In this document: positions 34,054-42,534 of the stretch, one piece after another
Layout: each line of letters opens with the position of its first letter
How positions within the stretch are numbered: the stretch's first letter is position 1
DNA from: Aminobacter carboxidus
GTDB lineage: Bacteria > Pseudomonadota > Alphaproteobacteria > Rhizobiales > Rhizobiaceae
Assembly (NCBI RefSeq): GCF_014863355.1
Contig: NZ_JACZEP010000003.1
Span: 1-64,000 of the forward strand
Length of the DNA stretch: 64,000 nucleotides
Direction: 5' to 3'
Position numbers and translations under genes: made by a program
Notes under the pieces: model-generated
The model's input: the letters and a program-made list of their open reading frames with translations, nothing else
Told to the model about the DNA's origin: nothing
Database searches by the model: none

Positions 34054-35117
34054 CCATCAACGACGTTACCAAGACCTTCGGCGATTTCGATGCCGTCAAG
34101 GACGTCTCCATCGATGTCAGGGACGGGGAGTTCCTCGCCGTTCTGGGGCCATCGGGTTGCGGCAAGACCACCTTGCTCCGCCTCGTCGCCGGGTTCGAGA
34201 ACGTCACCTCAGGCGATATCCGCATCGGCAACGAGGTCGTTTCCACCGCCGAGGGCTGCGTTCCGCCGGAGAAGCGGCGTGTCGGCATCGTGTTCCAGAA
34301 CTATGCGCTGTGGCCGCACATGACAGTTGCCGAAAACATCGGCTACTCGCTCAAGGTCGCCAAAGTCGATGCCGAGACCCGCAAGCGCAGGGTCGAGGAC
34401 GCCATGGCGCTGGTCGACCTCACAGGTTTTGGCGATCGCCGTCCGGCCAATCTGTCCGGCGGCCAACGCCAGCGCGTTGCGCTCGCCCGCTGCCTGGTCG
34501 CTGCACCTTCGCTGGTGCTGTTCGACGAACCGCTGGCCAATCTCGACGTCCATCTGCGTGCTGCCATGGAGGACGAATTCGCTGCCTTCCACAAACGCAC
34601 CGGCACGACGATCGTCTACATCACCCACGACCAGGCCGAGGCCATGGCGCTGGCCGACCGCATCGCCGTCATGGACAATGGCCGCCTGGCCCAGCTCGCA
34701 GCACCCCGGGATCTCTATCGTGAGCCGGCCAACGAGATGGTTGCATCCTTCATCTCCGAAGGCATCGTCATTCCAGCTCAGGTGCTGAGCCCGGCCGAAG
34801 GCGGCCATATCAAGGTCAGCGTGCTCGGCCAGGAGGTTGTCGTCCGCTGCCGTCCTGATGAAGCGCCACGCGCCGGCGCCAAGATATGCTGCCGCGCGCC
34901 GGAAATCTCGGCAGCCACCTCGAGCGAGCCGGGCATCGACGGCACGGTCAGGCGCGCCGTCTACAAGGGTGGCGTGGCGCGCATCGAGTTGGCGCCAGAT
35001 GCGGACCCTTCAGTTTTGCTGCACTTCGAGCAGCCCGATCCCAACCCCTTCGAGGCCGGTGCCAGGGCGCGCGTCCGCATCGCTTCCGGTTGGCTGATCC
35101 CCGGTGCTGCAGCATGA
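34041..35117 (+). CDS. ABC transporter ATPase (FbpC/AfuC type)
   Basis: A 358-residue ATPase with Walker A GPSGCGKTT, Q-loop FQNYALWPHMTV, signature LSGGQRQRVALARCL, Walker B LVLFDEPLANLD and a C-terminal TOBE domain. It overlaps the permease gene upstream and, by ATGA, the metallo-hydrolase gene downstream, so import and hydrolysis are translationally coupled. Confidence 0.92.
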   Translation: MAGLTINDVTKTFGDFDAVKDVSIDVRDGEFLAVLGPSGCGKTTLLRLVAGFENVTSGDIRIGNEVVSTAEGCVPPEKRRVGIVFQNYALWPHMTVAENIGYSLKVAKVDAETRKRRVEDAMALVDLTGFGDRRPANLSGGQRQRVALARCLVAAPSLVLFDEPLANLDVHLRAAMEDEFAAFHKRTGTTIVYITHDQAEAMALADRIAVMDNGRLAQLAAPRDLYREPANEMVASFISEGIVIPAQVLSPAEGGHIKVSVLGQEVVVRCRPDEAPRAGAKICCRAPEISAATSSEPGIDGTVRRAVYKGGVARIELAPDADPSVLLHFEQPDPNPFEAGARARVRIASGWLIPGAAA

Positions 35118-36274
35118 GCATGCATATCGAACTCTGCGGAGGCTTTGGTGAGAAGGGGCGCACCAGCGTTGCCATTTCAGGCGGTGGCCGGCGCGTCCTG
35201 CTCGATGCCGGCATCAAGGTCGGCGCTTCCGGCCCGGACTACTACCCGGTACTTGCTGGCGGTATCAACGAGCTGGACGCGGTGCTGATTTCCCATGCCC
35301 ATGAAGACCATGTCGGCGCGCTGAGCTGGCTGCTTTCGCAAGGCTATGGCGGTCGCATCCTGATGACTTCCGAGACGCTCGATGAAGCCCCAGCAACGCT
35401 CCGCGCCTATGCTGATCCGGACGACTTCAGGCGCTTTCCGCTTCTTAAGGACCGGATAGAACTCTTCGAGCCGGGCGACAGCCTGACCATTGGTGGGCTG
35501 AGCATAGCGACAGGCCGTTCCGGCCATGTCGTCGGCGGTGTCTGGTTCACGGTCGACGACGGTAGCCGCAAGATTGTCTATTCCGCCGACGTGGTGCCGG
35601 ACAGCAGCGTGTTCGTCATGGACGCCATGCCGCCTTGCGACCTCCTGGTGTTCGATGCCTCCTATGGTGCTGACCCAGTCAGCGGTGCAGCCCGCGCGCA
35701 AGCCATCGCCGAGTGGGTCGCTGCCCGTCCCGGTGGCTGCCTGCTGCCGACACCGCTGTCGGGTCGCTCGCTCGAACTGCTGGCCATCCTCGATGGCCCC
35801 TTTGCCATCCACGCCAGGATGCGGGTCTCGCTCGCGGCGCAGATCGAGGCGAGGGCGGCCCTCCATCCGGCGATGGTCCCGCAATTGCGTCGGCGTCTGA
35901 CTGATGCCGCCGACTGGCGAGACGGCGATCCGCTGCCGTCATGCCCGCTGCTCGCCGACGACGGCATGGGCAAGGCCGGGCCGTCGGCGACGCTTTTGCC
36001 GCTGGCCGACGTTGCCGGCTATCCCATCCTGCTCACCGGCCATCTGCCTGCGGGTTCGCCGGGCGAGGCGTTGCATGCGGCTGGCCGGGCCGGCTGGATC
36101 CGCATGCCGACGCATCCGACGCTGTCAGGAAATCTCGCCATCTGGGAAGGTGCCGGACGGCCGGTGGCGCTTGGCCATTCCTGCCCGCCCGACGCACTCG
36201 CTGGGCTTACGCCGCACATGCCGTCGCTGCGCGTCGACCTGCGCACCGGCGACAGCTACACTCTCGCTTCTTGA
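35114..36274 (+). CDS. Metallo-beta-lactamase-fold hydrolase, RNase J/CPSF-like N-terminal fold
   Basis: A 386-residue protein. The zinc motif HAHEDH is at 61-66 (H61, H63, D65, H66), with a further histidine in TGRSGHVVGG and an aspartate in VYSADVV. The N-terminus GGFGEKGRTSVAI resembles the beta-CASP group of phosphodiesterase or nuclease enzymes, but a full beta-CASP cap is not obvious. There is no signal peptide, so it is cytoplasmic. Coupled to an ABC importer and SurE, it most likely hydrolyses a phosphodiester or cyclic phosphate in the imported compound. The exact substrate is unknown. Confidence 0.8.
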   Translation: MSMHIELCGGFGEKGRTSVAISGGGRRVLLDAGIKVGASGPDYYPVLAGGINELDAVLISHAHEDHVGALSWLLSQGYGGRILMTSETLDEAPATLRAYADPDDFRRFPLLKDRIELFEPGDSLTIGGLSIATGRSGHVVGGVWFTVDDGSRKIVYSADVVPDSSVFVMDAMPPCDLLVFDASYGADPVSGAARAQAIAEWVAARPGGCLLPTPLSGRSLELLAILDGPFAIHARMRVSLAAQIEARAALHPAMVPQLRRRLTDAADWRDGDPLPSCPLLADDGMGKAGPSATLLPLADVAGYPILLTGHLPAGSPGEALHAAGRAGWIRMPTHPTLSGNLAIWEGAGRPVALGHSCPPDALAGLTPHMPSLRVDLRTGDSYTLAS

Positions 36275-36282
36275 GGTCCGCC

Positions 36283-37017
36283 ATGAAAATCCTGATCTGC
36301 AACGACGACGGCATCGCTTCGCCTGGCCTGGCCCGTCTGGTGGCGGCAGCGCAAACCATCAGCGACGATGTCTGGGTCGTCGCGCCGGAGCGCAAGCACA
36401 CGGCCGCCGGGCCTTCCCTGACCATGGCCGAGCCGATCACCATGCGCCGCACCGCCGAACGCTGGTATTCCTGCTCCGGCCGCCCGGCTGATTGCGTAGT
36501 CACCGCCATGACCTGGCTGCTTGCCGGCGACGACAGGCCCGACATCGTTCTGGGCGGTATCAATGACGGCCGCAACGTCGCCGAGGATCTCGCTTATTCC
36601 GGCACGCTCGGCATCGCCCGCGAGGCCAGCTTCTGGGGTGTTCCGGCCATCGGTTTCTCGCAGGTCAAGTCGCCCGACATCCGGCCCGGCGACGATGCCT
36701 GGCTCGGCGGTCTGATCGCCGACCTGTGGCGCAAGAGGGCGGACTGGGTGCTGGAGGGCCATTGGCTCAGCATCAACCTGCCGTCGTCGCTACCGGCCGA
36801 AATCCGACAGCCAAAGATCGGCCGCGACAAGATCGCCCGGCGCTCGGAGGTTGTCGAACAGGGCGGCGACCGCACCGTGCTCGTCGTACCGAGAGGCCGC
36901 GAGCGGACGAGCGTCGAGGGCGACGAAAACAGCACCATCGATGCCGGCTACATCACCATCAACCGCATCAACTGGTTTGGCGAGACGCGCCTGGCCCAAG
37001 GCTTCCTCGAGGCATGA
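36283..37017 (+). CDS. surE: SurE-type 5'/3'-nucleotidase (phosphomonoesterase)
   Basis: A 244-residue SurE-fold phosphatase. The metal-binding acidic pair D8-D9 (ICNDDGIASPGL), the SGRPADCV loop and the GINDGRNVAEDLAYSGTLG motif are intact. SurE enzymes remove phosphate from nucleotides and short polyphosphates, some with wide specificity. The usual housekeeping surE sits beside pcm and nlpD; this copy instead ends a transporter operon 8 bases after the metallo-hydrolase, so it is likely a specialised catabolic phosphatase. Confidence 0.9.
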   Translation: MKILICNDDGIASPGLARLVAAAQTISDDVWVVAPERKHTAAGPSLTMAEPITMRRTAERWYSCSGRPADCVVTAMTWLLAGDDRPDIVLGGINDGRNVAEDLAYSGTLGIAREASFWGVPAIGFSQVKSPDIRPGDDAWLGGLIADLWRKRADWVLEGHWLSINLPSSLPAEIRQPKIGRDKIARRSEVVEQGGDRTVLVVPRGRERTSVEGDENSTIDAGYITINRINWFGETRLAQGFLEA

Positions 37018-37044
37018 CCGACGTTGGCGTTTTGTGATGACCGC

Positions 37045-37821
37045 CTACGCTCTTTCGGCGAAGGCCTTTTCGACGACATGTTCGCCCGGGGTTGCGTTGT
37101 TGCCCTCGCTCATGCCGAGTCCCTCGAGGATCCCGCGCATGTCGGCGATGAAAGCAGGGCTGCCGCAAAGCATTGCGCGGTCGTCGGCAGCGTCTATCGC
37201 GGGCAGGCCGATATCGGCAAATAGGGAGCCGGACCGGATAAGATCGGTGATGCGGCCGCGGTTGCGGAAGGGTTCGCGCGTGACCGTCGGATAGTAGATC
37301 AGCTTGTCCGACAGCATCTCGCCGAAATACTCGCTGGCGGGAAACTCGTGTGCGATCTGGTCCCTGTAGGCGAGTTCGTCGGTCTGGCGGCAGCCATGCA
37401 CCAAAACGACGCGCTCGTAGCGCTCGAATGTTTCGGGATCGCGGATCAGGCTCATGAAGGGCGCAAGCCCGGTTCCGGTACCAAACAGATAGAGATTGCG
37501 CCCGGGCCGCACATTGCCGAGCAACAGCGTACCTGTCGCTTTGTGGCCGACGACAATCCTGTCGCCGACGACCAGATGCTGGAGCCGCGAGGTCAGCGGC
37601 CCGTCGGGCACCTTGATCGACAGGAATTCGAGATTGTCTTCATAGTTCGGGCTGACCACGCTGTAGGCGCGCAACAGCGGCTTGCCATCGACTTCGAGCC
37701 CAATCATCGCGAACTGGCCGTTTTCGAAACGAAACGCCGGGTCGCGGGTGGTGGTGAAGGAAAACAGCGTGTCGGTCCAGTGATGCACACTCAGCACTTG
37801 CTGTTGGGTAAGGTTGCTCAT
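37045..37821 (-). CDS. Ferredoxin-NADP+ reductase
   Basis: A 258-residue FAD enzyme of the bacterial Fpr type. The flavin motif RAYSVVSPNYED and the NADP-binding GTGTGLAPFMSLI are present. The C-terminus ends in AFAERA, typical of the alphaproteobacterial subclass. It is the last gene of the leftward operon starting at 46735. Here it could pass electrons from reduced ferredoxin made by the oxidoreductase to NADP+, closing the redox cycle. Confidence 0.9.
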   Translation of the reverse strand: MSNLTQQQVLSVHHWTDTLFSFTTTRDPAFRFENGQFAMIGLEVDGKPLLRAYSVVSPNYEDNLEFLSIKVPDGPLTSRLQHLVVGDRIVVGHKATGTLLLGNVRPGRNLYLFGTGTGLAPFMSLIRDPETFERYERVVLVHGCRQTDELAYRDQIAHEFPASEYFGEMLSDKLIYYPTVTREPFRNRGRITDLIRSGSLFADIGLPAIDAADDRAMLCGSPAFIADMRGILEGLGMSEGNNATPGEHVVEKAFAERA

Positions 37822-37888
37822 TCCCTGCGCTCCTTCGCTTAGGGTTAAAAGCCCGGTCGGACTTGTTGGGTGCTGTCAGGTAGAGAAG

Positions 37889-38593
37889 CTAGACCGCCAG
37901 ATGGCGCTGCTTGATCTCCGGGTTGTTGTCGAATTCCGGCCAACTGCCGCGGAAGGTGATGCGGCCTGTGTCCATCACCAGAACCGTGTCGGTGATCTGC
38001 CGAGCAAACCAGATGTTCTGCTCGCACAACAGCAAGGCTGCCTCTTCGGCATCGCACAATTCGCGGACGCTGACCGCCAGCTGTTCGACGATTGCCGGGG
38101 CCAAGCCTTCCGTCGGTTCGTCGAGCAGTAGTAGGCGCGGCCGGCAGGCGATGGCGCGGGCGATCGCCACCATCTGCTGCTGGCCGCCGCTGATCTGGCC
38201 GCCGCCGCGTTCGGCGATGGGCTGCAGCATCGGGAAGCGATCGACGATGTCCTGCACCGGGATGGGCCTGCGGCCGGGTGTGGTGGCATAGGCGGCCATC
38301 TGGATGTTCTCGCGCACCGTCAGGTGCTGATAGATGCGGCGGTCTTCGGGCACGAGCTGGAGCCCCAGCCGGGCACGCTTGAAGGTGGGGAGGCCGGCAA
38401 TCGAGCGGCCCTCCCAGCTGACCTCGCCGTTTACGGTCGGTCCGGCATTCATGATCGACTTGAGCAGTGTCGACTTGCCGGCGCCATTGCGACCGATAAC
38501 GGCGACCCGGCCAAGGGCAGGCACCGACAAGTCGACGCCATGCAGGATATGGCTGCCGCCATAAAAGGCGTTGATGCGGCTGGCCTCAAGCAT
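37889..38593 (-). CDS. Branched-chain amino acid-type ABC ATPase (LivF-like)
   Basis: A 234-residue ATPase with Walker A GRNGAGKST, signature ISGGQQQMVAIARAI and Walker B LLLLDEPTEGLAP, the typical LivF form. It overlaps livG-like by 8 bases. Confidence 0.92.
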   Translation of the reverse strand: MLEASRINAFYGGSHILHGVDLSVPALGRVAVIGRNGAGKSTLLKSIMNAGPTVNGEVSWEGRSIAGLPTFKRARLGLQLVPEDRRIYQHLTVRENIQMAAYATTPGRRPIPVQDIVDRFPMLQPIAERGGGQISGGQQQMVAIARAIACRPRLLLLDEPTEGLAPAIVEQLAVSVRELCDAEEAALLLCEQNIWFARQITDTVLVMDTGRITFRGSWPEFDNNPEIKQRHLAV

Positions 38594-39356
38594 GATGCGC
38601 TTCCTTGCCCAGATAGACCTCGCGCACCACGGGATTGGCGCGGATTTCCTCGATGCTGCCCTGAGCGATCTTGCGGCCCTGGTTCATCACCATGATGCGA
38701 TCAGCCAGGCCGAAGATGACGCCCATGTCGTGTTCGGTCATGACAACGGTCAGGCCGCTGCCCTTGCCGCTGATGTCGCGGATCAGTTCGGTTACGCCGA
38801 CGCGGTCGCTCGGCGACATGCCGGCTGTCGGTTCATCGAGCATCAGGACTTTCGGCCGTCCGGCGAGCGTGATGCCGAGTTCCAGCCGTTTCTTGTCGCC
38901 ATGCGACAGTTCGGAGGCCGGCGTCCGCGCCTTCTTGTCGAGCGACAACCTGACGAGGATGGAGTGAACTTCGTCCAGCGTGGCGCTAGACGGTTTGACC
39001 GCATACCAAGGCGCGTCGGACTTGCCGGTGTTCTGGAGCCGCGCCTCGACGGCAACGATCAGGTTTTCCTCCGCCGTCATTTCCTTGAATACGCGGGCGA
39101 CCTGGAATGTTCTGCCCATGCCGGCGCGGGTGCGCTTGTAGGCGGGATCGCGGGTGACGTCCTTGCCAAGGAACTCGACTGAGCCGGCCTCGCAGCCGAT
39201 CTCGCCGGTCATCACCTTGAACAGTGTGGTCTTGCCGGCACCGTTGGGGCCTATGATGGCGAAGGTCTCGCCCTCTGATATCTCGGCGTCGACGCCATGC
39301 AATACCTTGAGCGACCCATAGCTCTTGTCGACGGAACTGAGACGAATGATGGTCAT
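38586..39356 (-). CDS. Branched-chain amino acid-type ABC ATPase (LivG-like)
   Basis: A 256-residue ATPase. Walker A GPNGAGKTT, signature LSHGDKKRLELGI and Walker B VLMLDEPTAGMSP mark the LivG class. The ATG at 39356 is chosen over the longer frame, whose extra 24 residues do not resemble the family. Confidence 0.92.
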   Translation of the reverse strand: MTIIRLSSVDKSYGSLKVLHGVDAEISEGETFAIIGPNGAGKTTLFKVMTGEIGCEAGSVEFLGKDVTRDPAYKRTRAGMGRTFQVARVFKEMTAEENLIVAVEARLQNTGKSDAPWYAVKPSSATLDEVHSILVRLSLDKKARTPASELSHGDKKRLELGITLAGRPKVLMLDEPTAGMSPSDRVGVTELIRDISGKGSGLTVVMTEHDMGVIFGLADRIMVMNQGRKIAQGSIEEIRANPVVREVYLGKEAHHA

Positions 39357-39360
39357 CGGC

Positions 39361-40359
39361 TCACTCCTTGACCGGTTGGAGGGCGGGGGCTGCCTTTGCT
39401 GGCTCTGGCCGCGCCGAAAGACCGGCAATCAGCGCGTTCCATGCGCCGGCGACGCCGGTCGGAAACATCAGCACGACGGCGAGCAAGATGCCGCCGGTGA
39501 TGATTTCCTGGATGCCGACCAGCGTGCGAGTTGAGAATTCGATGGCGGAAAACAGGAAGGCACCGATCAGCGGTCCCCAGAAGGATGAAGCGCCACCGAG
39601 CAGGGTGAAAAGGATCGGCTGTGTCGAGCGCATCATGTTGCCGATGTCGGGCGTCACGATCTGTGCCCAGGGCGCAAAAAGCGCACCGGCACAAGCGGCG
39701 ATGGCGCCCGAGATGGTGAATGCGACCAGCCGGTAGCGGTGGGTGTCGACGCCCATGAAGGCGGCGCGCTCGACGTCGAGGCGGATGGTGCGCAGCGTGC
39801 GGCCGAAGCGGCCATGAGCGATCCACCAGGTGAGTCCGACGAGTAGCGCGCAGGCAATGCACACGAACCAGTAGTAGCTGTTGCCGCGTGACAGATCGAC
39901 GGTAGCAAATCCGATGGAAAAGGTGGGCCGGACGATGCTGGGAATGCCGTCCTCGGCGCCGAGCCAGTGGATTTTGGCGAGCGTAATGCGCAGCAGTTCG
40001 GCCAGCGCCAACGTCAGGATGGCGAGGAAGATGCCGGTCGACCGCCGCAAGGCGACAAAGCCAATTGCGAATGCAACCACGCCGCCGGCGAGCGTGGCTA
40101 ACACGATCAGCAGCAGGAACTGCCCTTCGTAGCCCTGGCGTAGCATCACCGCCATGGTGTAGGCGCCGATGGAAAAAAGCCCGCCGCTGCCAAAGCTGGC
40201 CAAGCCGGCGTAGCCGAATAAGAGGTTCCACGACAGGGCAAAGACCGCGACGATGATGGTCGTGCCGGTGAGGAAGACGAGGCCGGAGTTCGCCCACAAG
40301 GGCAACAGCAGCAGGATGGCGGCGAGCGCCACGAGGAGATATGTCGACAGTCGGTTCAC
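39361..40359 (-). CDS. Branched-chain amino acid-type ABC permease (LivM-like)
   Basis: A 332-residue permease with about ten membrane segments and the conserved loop GRTLRTIRLDVERAAFMGVD. The GTG at 40359 overlaps the LivH stop as GTGA, and GGGGGAAAG lies just upstream, so I prefer it to the ATG at 40392 inside the previous gene. Confidence 0.9.
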   Translation of the reverse strand: MNRLSTYLLVALAAILLLLPLWANSGLVFLTGTTIIVAVFALSWNLLFGYAGLASFGSGGLFSIGAYTMAVMLRQGYEGQFLLLIVLATLAGGVVAFAIGFVALRRSTGIFLAILTLALAELLRITLAKIHWLGAEDGIPSIVRPTFSIGFATVDLSRGNSYYWFVCIACALLVGLTWWIAHGRFGRTLRTIRLDVERAAFMGVDTHRYRLVAFTISGAIAACAGALFAPWAQIVTPDIGNMMRSTQPILFTLLGGASSFWGPLIGAFLFSAIEFSTRTLVGIQEIITGGILLAVVLMFPTGVAGAWNALIAGLSARPEPAKAAPALQPVKE

Positions 40360-41219
40360 AGCCGGCTTTCCCCCAAAATACCGTTCGGCCAAAGCAGTAG
40401 GAAGGCGACCATGGCGAAGTAGACGACGACGCCCGGATAGGCAGGCAGAAACATGGTGTTGAGCCCGTCGATCACGCCGAGCAGGATCGCGGCGATGAAG
40501 GCACCGCGAACATTGCCGAGGCCGCCGATGACGACGGTGATGAAGGCAAGCAGAAGGAACGAGTCGCCGAGCGCCGGCGACAGCGTCTGGTTGGGCAACA
40601 GCAACCCTCCGGCAAGTCCAGCGAGTGCAAAGCTGCCACCGACCGCCGCCATGATGCCGGCAGGTACGTTGATGCCGAGCAGTTCGGCCATCCAGCCGTC
40701 ACGGGCAATGGCGGTGATCATCTTGCCGGCCCAGGCACGGTGGATGACGAAATCGAGCACTAGGAAGACAACGATCCCTGACGCGATGATGAACAGCGAA
40801 AAGGAGGGGATGAACAGTCCTGCGATCTCGACGCCGGCGTCGATGCCGGGGGGTGGGTCGACCGACAGGAATTCCAGTCCCCAGACCAGTTTGACGAAGC
40901 CAACGCAGACAAGCATCACCGCAAAGGTGGCGATCAGCATGTAGTGTTCGTCCACATGCTGGATGCGCCGCAAGATGAAACGCTGGACAACGATCCCCAG
41001 CACCCCGACCACCAGTGCCGCAACGACGGCCGCGGCAATCAGCGCAAGGACCGATCGCGGCGCTGAGCCGACGAGCGAGCTCGCGACATAGGCGCCGATC
41101 ATGAAAAAGGCGCCATGGGCGAAGTTGAGGATGCGCATGATCCCGAAGACCAGGGTCAACCCGGCCGCAACGAGAAACACCGCCATCCCGGTCGTGAGAC
41201 CGTTGACCAACGTAAACAT
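40356..41219 (-). CDS. Branched-chain amino acid-type ABC permease (LivH-like)
   Basis: A 287-residue permease, starting MFTLVNGLTTGMAVFLVAAG and containing GIMRILNFAHGAFFMIGAY, the LivH hallmark. Together with LivM it forms the channel of a hydrophobic-compound transporter. It follows the binding protein gene by 18 bases. Confidence 0.92.
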   Translation of the reverse strand: MFTLVNGLTTGMAVFLVAAGLTLVFGIMRILNFAHGAFFMIGAYVASSLVGSAPRSVLALIAAAVVAALVVGVLGIVVQRFILRRIQHVDEHYMLIATFAVMLVCVGFVKLVWGLEFLSVDPPPGIDAGVEIAGLFIPSFSLFIIASGIVVFLVLDFVIHRAWAGKMITAIARDGWMAELLGINVPAGIMAAVGGSFALAGLAGGLLLPNQTLSPALGDSFLLLAFITVVIGGLGNVRGAFIAAILLGVIDGLNTMFLPAYPGVVVYFAMVAFLLLWPNGILGESRL

Positions 41220-41237
41220 CTCTAGTTTTCCCGCACC

Positions 41238-42482
41238 TTAGTTGAGCTTCGAGCCGGGTGTGGCCCGCTCCAGGAACTCAGCACCTGGAAGCTGCGCCGT
41301 CTCGAACACGCTCCAGCCATTGGCGTTCTTGTCGTCGCGGCCGAAGCGGATGTAGGTGAGGTCGCCGGCAAAGCCGTGGTCTTCCTTGCGGAAGTGAATC
41401 TTGCCGAGCGCGCCCTGCGGCGCTTCGGTTTCGATTGTCGGGATAAGCTTGGCGGCCTCCATCGAACCGGCTTTTTGGACGGCGTTGGCGATCGTCAGGA
41501 TGCTGTCGTGCGAGACGCCGATATACCAGTTTGGATATTCGTCGCCGCGCAGCTTGATATAGGCCTTGTGGACCTCGTCGCTGACCGCATTGTCCTTGTT
41601 GGCCGCCGGATACCAGCCGGTCCAGCTCCACAGCGAAGCCGGCGTGTTGGCGCCCATCGCCTTGGCGATGGCGAACTCGTTGGCCGAGTCGCACAGCACC
41701 TTGAACTTCTGGTCGAGGCCGAAGGTACGCGCCTGCTTATAGTAGCTGATGGCGTCGGCGCCCTGCAGCACATTGAACAGCCCCGGCGCACCCGAGCCGA
41801 TGATGTTGGAGATCTGGTTGCGGAAGTCGGCGCCGCCATAGGGCACCAGCACCGGGTCGAGGATCTCGACCGTGCGGCCTGCCTTTACCTTTTCAGCCTT
41901 GAGGCCGTTCGAAAAAGCATTGGTGATGTCGGCCAGCGCGGTCACGTCGGACCGCAGCATCGCCCATTTCTCGATCTCGGGATGCTTCTGGGCCATCAGA
42001 TTGCCGTAGCCGCCAAAGCACATTGGCGACGAGAAGCCAAGACGGAAAGCGCGCGGGTTGTAGGCTTCGTGCGTCAGCGCTAGCGCCGATGCACCGACCA
42101 TCATCATGGTTACGTCGGCTTCTTCGAGCAGTGGTAGGGTGCCGAGCAGGTTGGCGGTGAACGTGCCCTGGGCAAACAGCTTGATGCCGTCGCCAGTCAG
42201 TTCGCGGAATGCCGTGACAGCACCTTCAGGCGAGTTCTTGTCGTCGCGCACCACAAGCTCTATCTTCGAGCCGTTGACGCCACCGGCGGCATTGAGGCGT
42301 TCGACGGCGATCTCGCTGCCGTCCTTGATGTAGTTACCATAGAGCTGGCCGGGGCCGCTCAGTGTGGTGATCAGACCGATACGTACCGTATCGCCCTGGG
42401 CCGCGCGCAATATTCCTGGCATCGCCAACGCACCGATTCCGGCAGCCGTCGTTGTCAGAAAATGTCTTCTGTTCAATCGCAT
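41238..42482 (-). CDS. Branched-chain amino acid/aromatic-type ABC substrate-binding protein
   Basis: A 414-residue periplasmic protein. The N-terminus NRRHFLTTTAAGIGALAMP is a likely twin-arginine signal, cleaved before about residue 30. The mature start GDTVRIGLITTLSGPGQLYG is typical of the Peripla_BP_6 (LivK) class. Many rhizobial members bind aromatic or short-chain acids rather than amino acids. GGGAGGAAG precedes the ATG. The link to a 2-oxoacid oxidoreductase suggests a carboxylic-acid ligand. Confidence 0.9.
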   Translation of the reverse strand: MRLNRRHFLTTTAAGIGALAMPGILRAAQGDTVRIGLITTLSGPGQLYGNYIKDGSEIAVERLNAAGGVNGSKIELVVRDDKNSPEGAVTAFRELTGDGIKLFAQGTFTANLLGTLPLLEEADVTMMMVGASALALTHEAYNPRAFRLGFSSPMCFGGYGNLMAQKHPEIEKWAMLRSDVTALADITNAFSNGLKAEKVKAGRTVEILDPVLVPYGGADFRNQISNIIGSGAPGLFNVLQGADAISYYKQARTFGLDQKFKVLCDSANEFAIAKAMGANTPASLWSWTGWYPAANKDNAVSDEVHKAYIKLRGDEYPNWYIGVSHDSILTIANAVQKAGSMEAAKLIPTIETEAPQGALGKIHFRKEDHGFAGDLTYIRFGRDDKNANGWSVFETAQLPGAEFLERATPGSKLN

Positions 42483-42499
42483 GTCTTCCTCCCAAAAGA

Positions 42500-42519
42500 C
42501 CGGGGTTCCTCCTCCCCGG
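42500..42519 (-). other. Small hairpin with a purine-rich loop between ligase and binding-protein genes
   Basis: CCGGGG and CCCCGG form a 6-base stem whose loop reads AGGAGGAA on the transcribed strand. It lies just upstream of the ribosome binding site of the binding-protein gene and may affect its translation or message stability. No T-run. Confidence 0.3.
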
Positions 42520-42534
42520 ATATGAAATGACGTA

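Noticed and set aside
31243-35117. Ferric iron ABC transporter
   Set aside because: The family is shared with iron transporters, but there are no siderophore or Fur-like signals seen, and the operon continues into phosphate-ester hydrolases under SorC-type control.
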